Assembly (NCBI GenBank): GCA_029210585.1
Contig: JARGFP010000003.1
Coordinates: 1 to 64,000, forward strand
DNA: 64,000 nt
Origin: Bacteroidales bacterium
GTDB taxonomy: Bacteria; Bacteroidota; Bacteroidia; Bacteroidales; GCA-2748055
Direction: 5' to 3'
Translations under genes and position numbers: made by a program
In this document: positions 63,301 through 64,000 of the stretch, in pieces
Position numbering within the stretch: position 1 is the stretch's first letter
Layout: each line of letters begins with the position of its first letter
Notes under the pieces: model-generated
Told to the model about the DNA's origin: nothing
Database searches by the model: none
The model's input: the letters and a program-made list of their open reading frames with translations, nothing else

Positions 63301-63575
63301 TCCTCCACTACAGTTTTGTATCCAATGAATGAGAATTGAAGCTTGTGCGACGGATTCCTGACCTCGATGAAGTAATTTCCATCGTAGTCTGAAATGACCC
63401 CTTTGATGATCCTGTTGTTATTGTCCAGTTCCACGACTGTTGCTGCGGTAATGGACAATCCGTCAGACGCATCGGTGACCTTGCCGCTGATATTTGCGGA
63501 CTGGGCAAACAGTGGTGCCGAAAGGGAAATTCCGGTCAGGAGCACCTGGATAGTGAATAGCTTTTTCAGATTCAT
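60339..63575 (-). CDS. SusC/RagA-family TonB-dependent transporter (second pair)
   Basis: The 1078-residue protein begins with a signal peptide (LFTIQVLLTGISLSAPLFAQ). The regulatory-like sandwich (ISGKVTDASDGLSITAA, about 30-105) is followed by the classic SusC plug motifs VDEVLQGRVSGLDIVANSGAPGSG-type (about 155-175), GVSTLNAGDKPLIVIDNIPQ and AVLKDAAATALWGPAGSSGVLMIKTK. The barrel ends TFYVNFKF. It forms an import complex with the adjacent SusD. Ten bases separate it from the partial FAS1 gene upstream, so the order FAS1-SusC-SusD-FAS1 mirrors the second set. Confidence 0.95.
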   Translation of the reverse strand: MNLKKLFTIQVLLTGISLSAPLFAQSANISGKVTDASDGLSITAATVVELDNNNRIIKGVISDYDGNYFIEVRNPSHKLQFSFIGYKTVVEEIGDRRKIDVRLSPESTALEEISIVAEARTDIGMNISDRELAMPIAKVDLKEVSEVQATSVDEVLQGRVSGLDIVANSGAPGSGMSIRVRGVSTLNAGDKPLIVIDNIPQDQAVPSDFDFATANDEGYAEMLNISVEDIEEIAVLKDAAATALWGPAGSSGVLMIKTKRGGMGRKPTINFTYKGSVAFKPKPIPMLTGDQYSTLIYEAVMNSNGMPLNTDKYREFAYDPTDPTWYYNYSNNTNWPEEITRTGYTNNYDLSMSGGGSKASYRVSTNISNQVGTAIGTDLRTLRTRLNLDYKISDKLLLRANFAYSRGDNDKSYRSYIIGDAYSMMPNMSVYEYDVDGKVTPNYFSPLQNIQGIYPNMYNSVAMANNAVYNLVNNDVNTSLGLNYRIVRGLTFNSDIAFRLNSTSESSFLPQNATGLTWTSNSVNVAANNDRDNYNVYTKNRLMYSLSVNDNHKLNASLQFTTNDSRGFSFYMESNGTASDQLRDPSVSARYKESGSLNSSLSQSRDVSLSALLHYSLLDRYIITLVGTRNGNSKFYETYRYGYYPSISASWRISSESFMQQFDFIEDFRLRYSYGQNGKAPRYNYLFFNNYSTYSWTYQGQTGVYPNNVQLENMKWENFITKNYGVTLTMFEKLVDMQFDVYVNRTEDLIDYSFELPSTSGYQSILSNIGTIESRGWDFNIRSEVMRTQDSHLSLFLNISKNYNVLKEIDENYNLERDRTTSNGEYKLLVQIDNPIGSFYGYQYEGVYTNQEDLIARDENGALIYDASGEPVKMVYNYPDINYEFELGDAKYRDVNHDGNINYQDVVFLGDANPDFVGGFGASYRYKRLSANATFYGRFGNSVINITQMQGENMYSYDNQLASTLRRWRNEGDETDIPRALLGAGYNWLGSDRYVHDGSFVRLKYISVSYDLPDRFVKPLKVQSIKISATLNNMLTFTRYIGQDPEISISSSSIFTVGYDRSRTPVPKQVTFYVNFKF

Positions 63576-63585
63576 GATAGTGGGC

Positions 63586-64000
63586 TTATTCTTTGGTATA
63601 TTTCAGATAATCTTCAAGCAAATGGATTACAGCATTGTTGGAGAGGATATTGCTTTTTTCATAGATAATGTGCACATCCCTGTTATAATCATCGATGATG
63701 ACCAGGTCATTCTCCCTGGCTTCCACTTCGACAGAAACGGTTCCGTCATCTGTTTGGTAGAGGGTCCGCGCAGGACCTGAGAACCCGCTTCCGGGGACAA
63801 TAATCTGACCGTTCAGACAGTGGTAATTGATAAACCTGCCCACTTTATCGAGCTGTGCCTGGTTAAAGTTGACGTCTGTGATCACCGGCAGGTAGCCGTC
63901 GAGCACAGCGCGTTGCATGGCCGAATCAGTGGGAATCAGCAATGTATTGGGTTCCTCAGCTTTTATGCTGGTAATTGACTCTGCAACAGGATCATAAATA
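63586..64000 (-). CDS. FAS1-domain protein, C-terminal part (cut by window edge)
   Basis: The frame is open to the right edge, so the N-terminus is missing. The visible 137 residues form most of one FAS1 domain. It runs from LLIPTDSAMQRAVLDGY (the usual TVFAPTNEAF position), through VGRFINYHCLNGQIIVPG (the family's YHVLNG-like segment), to IYEKSNILSNNAVIHLLEDYL, the place of the NGVIHVID-type strand. It ends 10 bp before the SusC start and is therefore the upstream member of the first importer set. Whether it has further FAS1 domains or a lipoprotein signal cannot be seen. Confidence 0.8.
   Translation of the reverse strand, partial: IYDPVAESITSIKAEEPNTLLIPTDSAMQRAVLDGYLPVITDVNFNQAQLDKVGRFINYHCLNGQIIVPGSGFSGPARTLYQTDDGTVSVEVEARENDLVIIDDYNRDVHIIYEKSNILSNNAVIHLLEDYLKYTKE

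Overview
The window is a Bacteroidota chromosome segment. The support is two SusC/SusD pairs, several proteins with type IX secretion (T9SS) C-terminal sorting domains, many lipoproteins with short LxxC-type signals, and mid-range GC. The gene families would suit a Bacteroidia lineage such as the Marinilabiliales, but that placement is a guess. No tRNA, rRNA or CRISPR array was seen by eye.

Positions 1-21314 are a mixed, partly decaying region. It starts with the end of an ISAs1-type transposase. Then come an unrecognised exported protein, purU, a long His/Tyr-rich and Ser/Arg-rich secreted protein closed by a clear terminator, and a TetR regulator with two matching palindromes next to an unknown membrane protein. 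A shrunken ligD pseudogene follows, then a sulfatase, a phosphotriesterase-like lipoprotein, an Mpv17-like membrane protein, a small exported protein, a GH106 alpha-L-rhamnosidase, a PQQ-type beta-propeller lipoprotein and a PD40/beta-barrel pair. The region ends with a glycosyltransferase-SPOR fusion broken by a poly-G frameshift and an in-frame stop.

Positions 21349-64000 are one very large polysaccharide utilisation locus, all on the minus strand and transcribed from the right edge leftwards. It runs FAS1 (partial), SusC, SusD, FAS1, FAS1, SusC, SusD, a T9SS-sorted Ig-repeat protein, a strong hairpin terminator, GH2, GH28, GH106, two giant PL11-beta-helix-T9SS proteins, GH105, a GH43-like/DUF4861-like fusion, CE12, PL11, GH2, and a PL11 remnant. 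This set fits rhamnogalacturonan-I. PL11 lyases cut the backbone at the surface, CE12 removes acetyl groups, and the SusCD pairs import fragments captured by FAS1/Ig surface proteins. GH105, GH28 and GH106 then take apart the Rha-GalA backbone, while GH2 and GH43-like enzymes remove galactan/arabinan-type side chains. No regulator of the locus lies inside the window.

A second theme is unusual short-repeat instability. In-frame tandem repeats of 18, 21 and 39 bp expand inside genes, and 15, 20 and 25 bp repeats sit between genes. Two pseudogenes (ligD and a PL11) have lost large internal blocks while their flanks stay well conserved, and a G9 tract breaks a glycosyltransferase.
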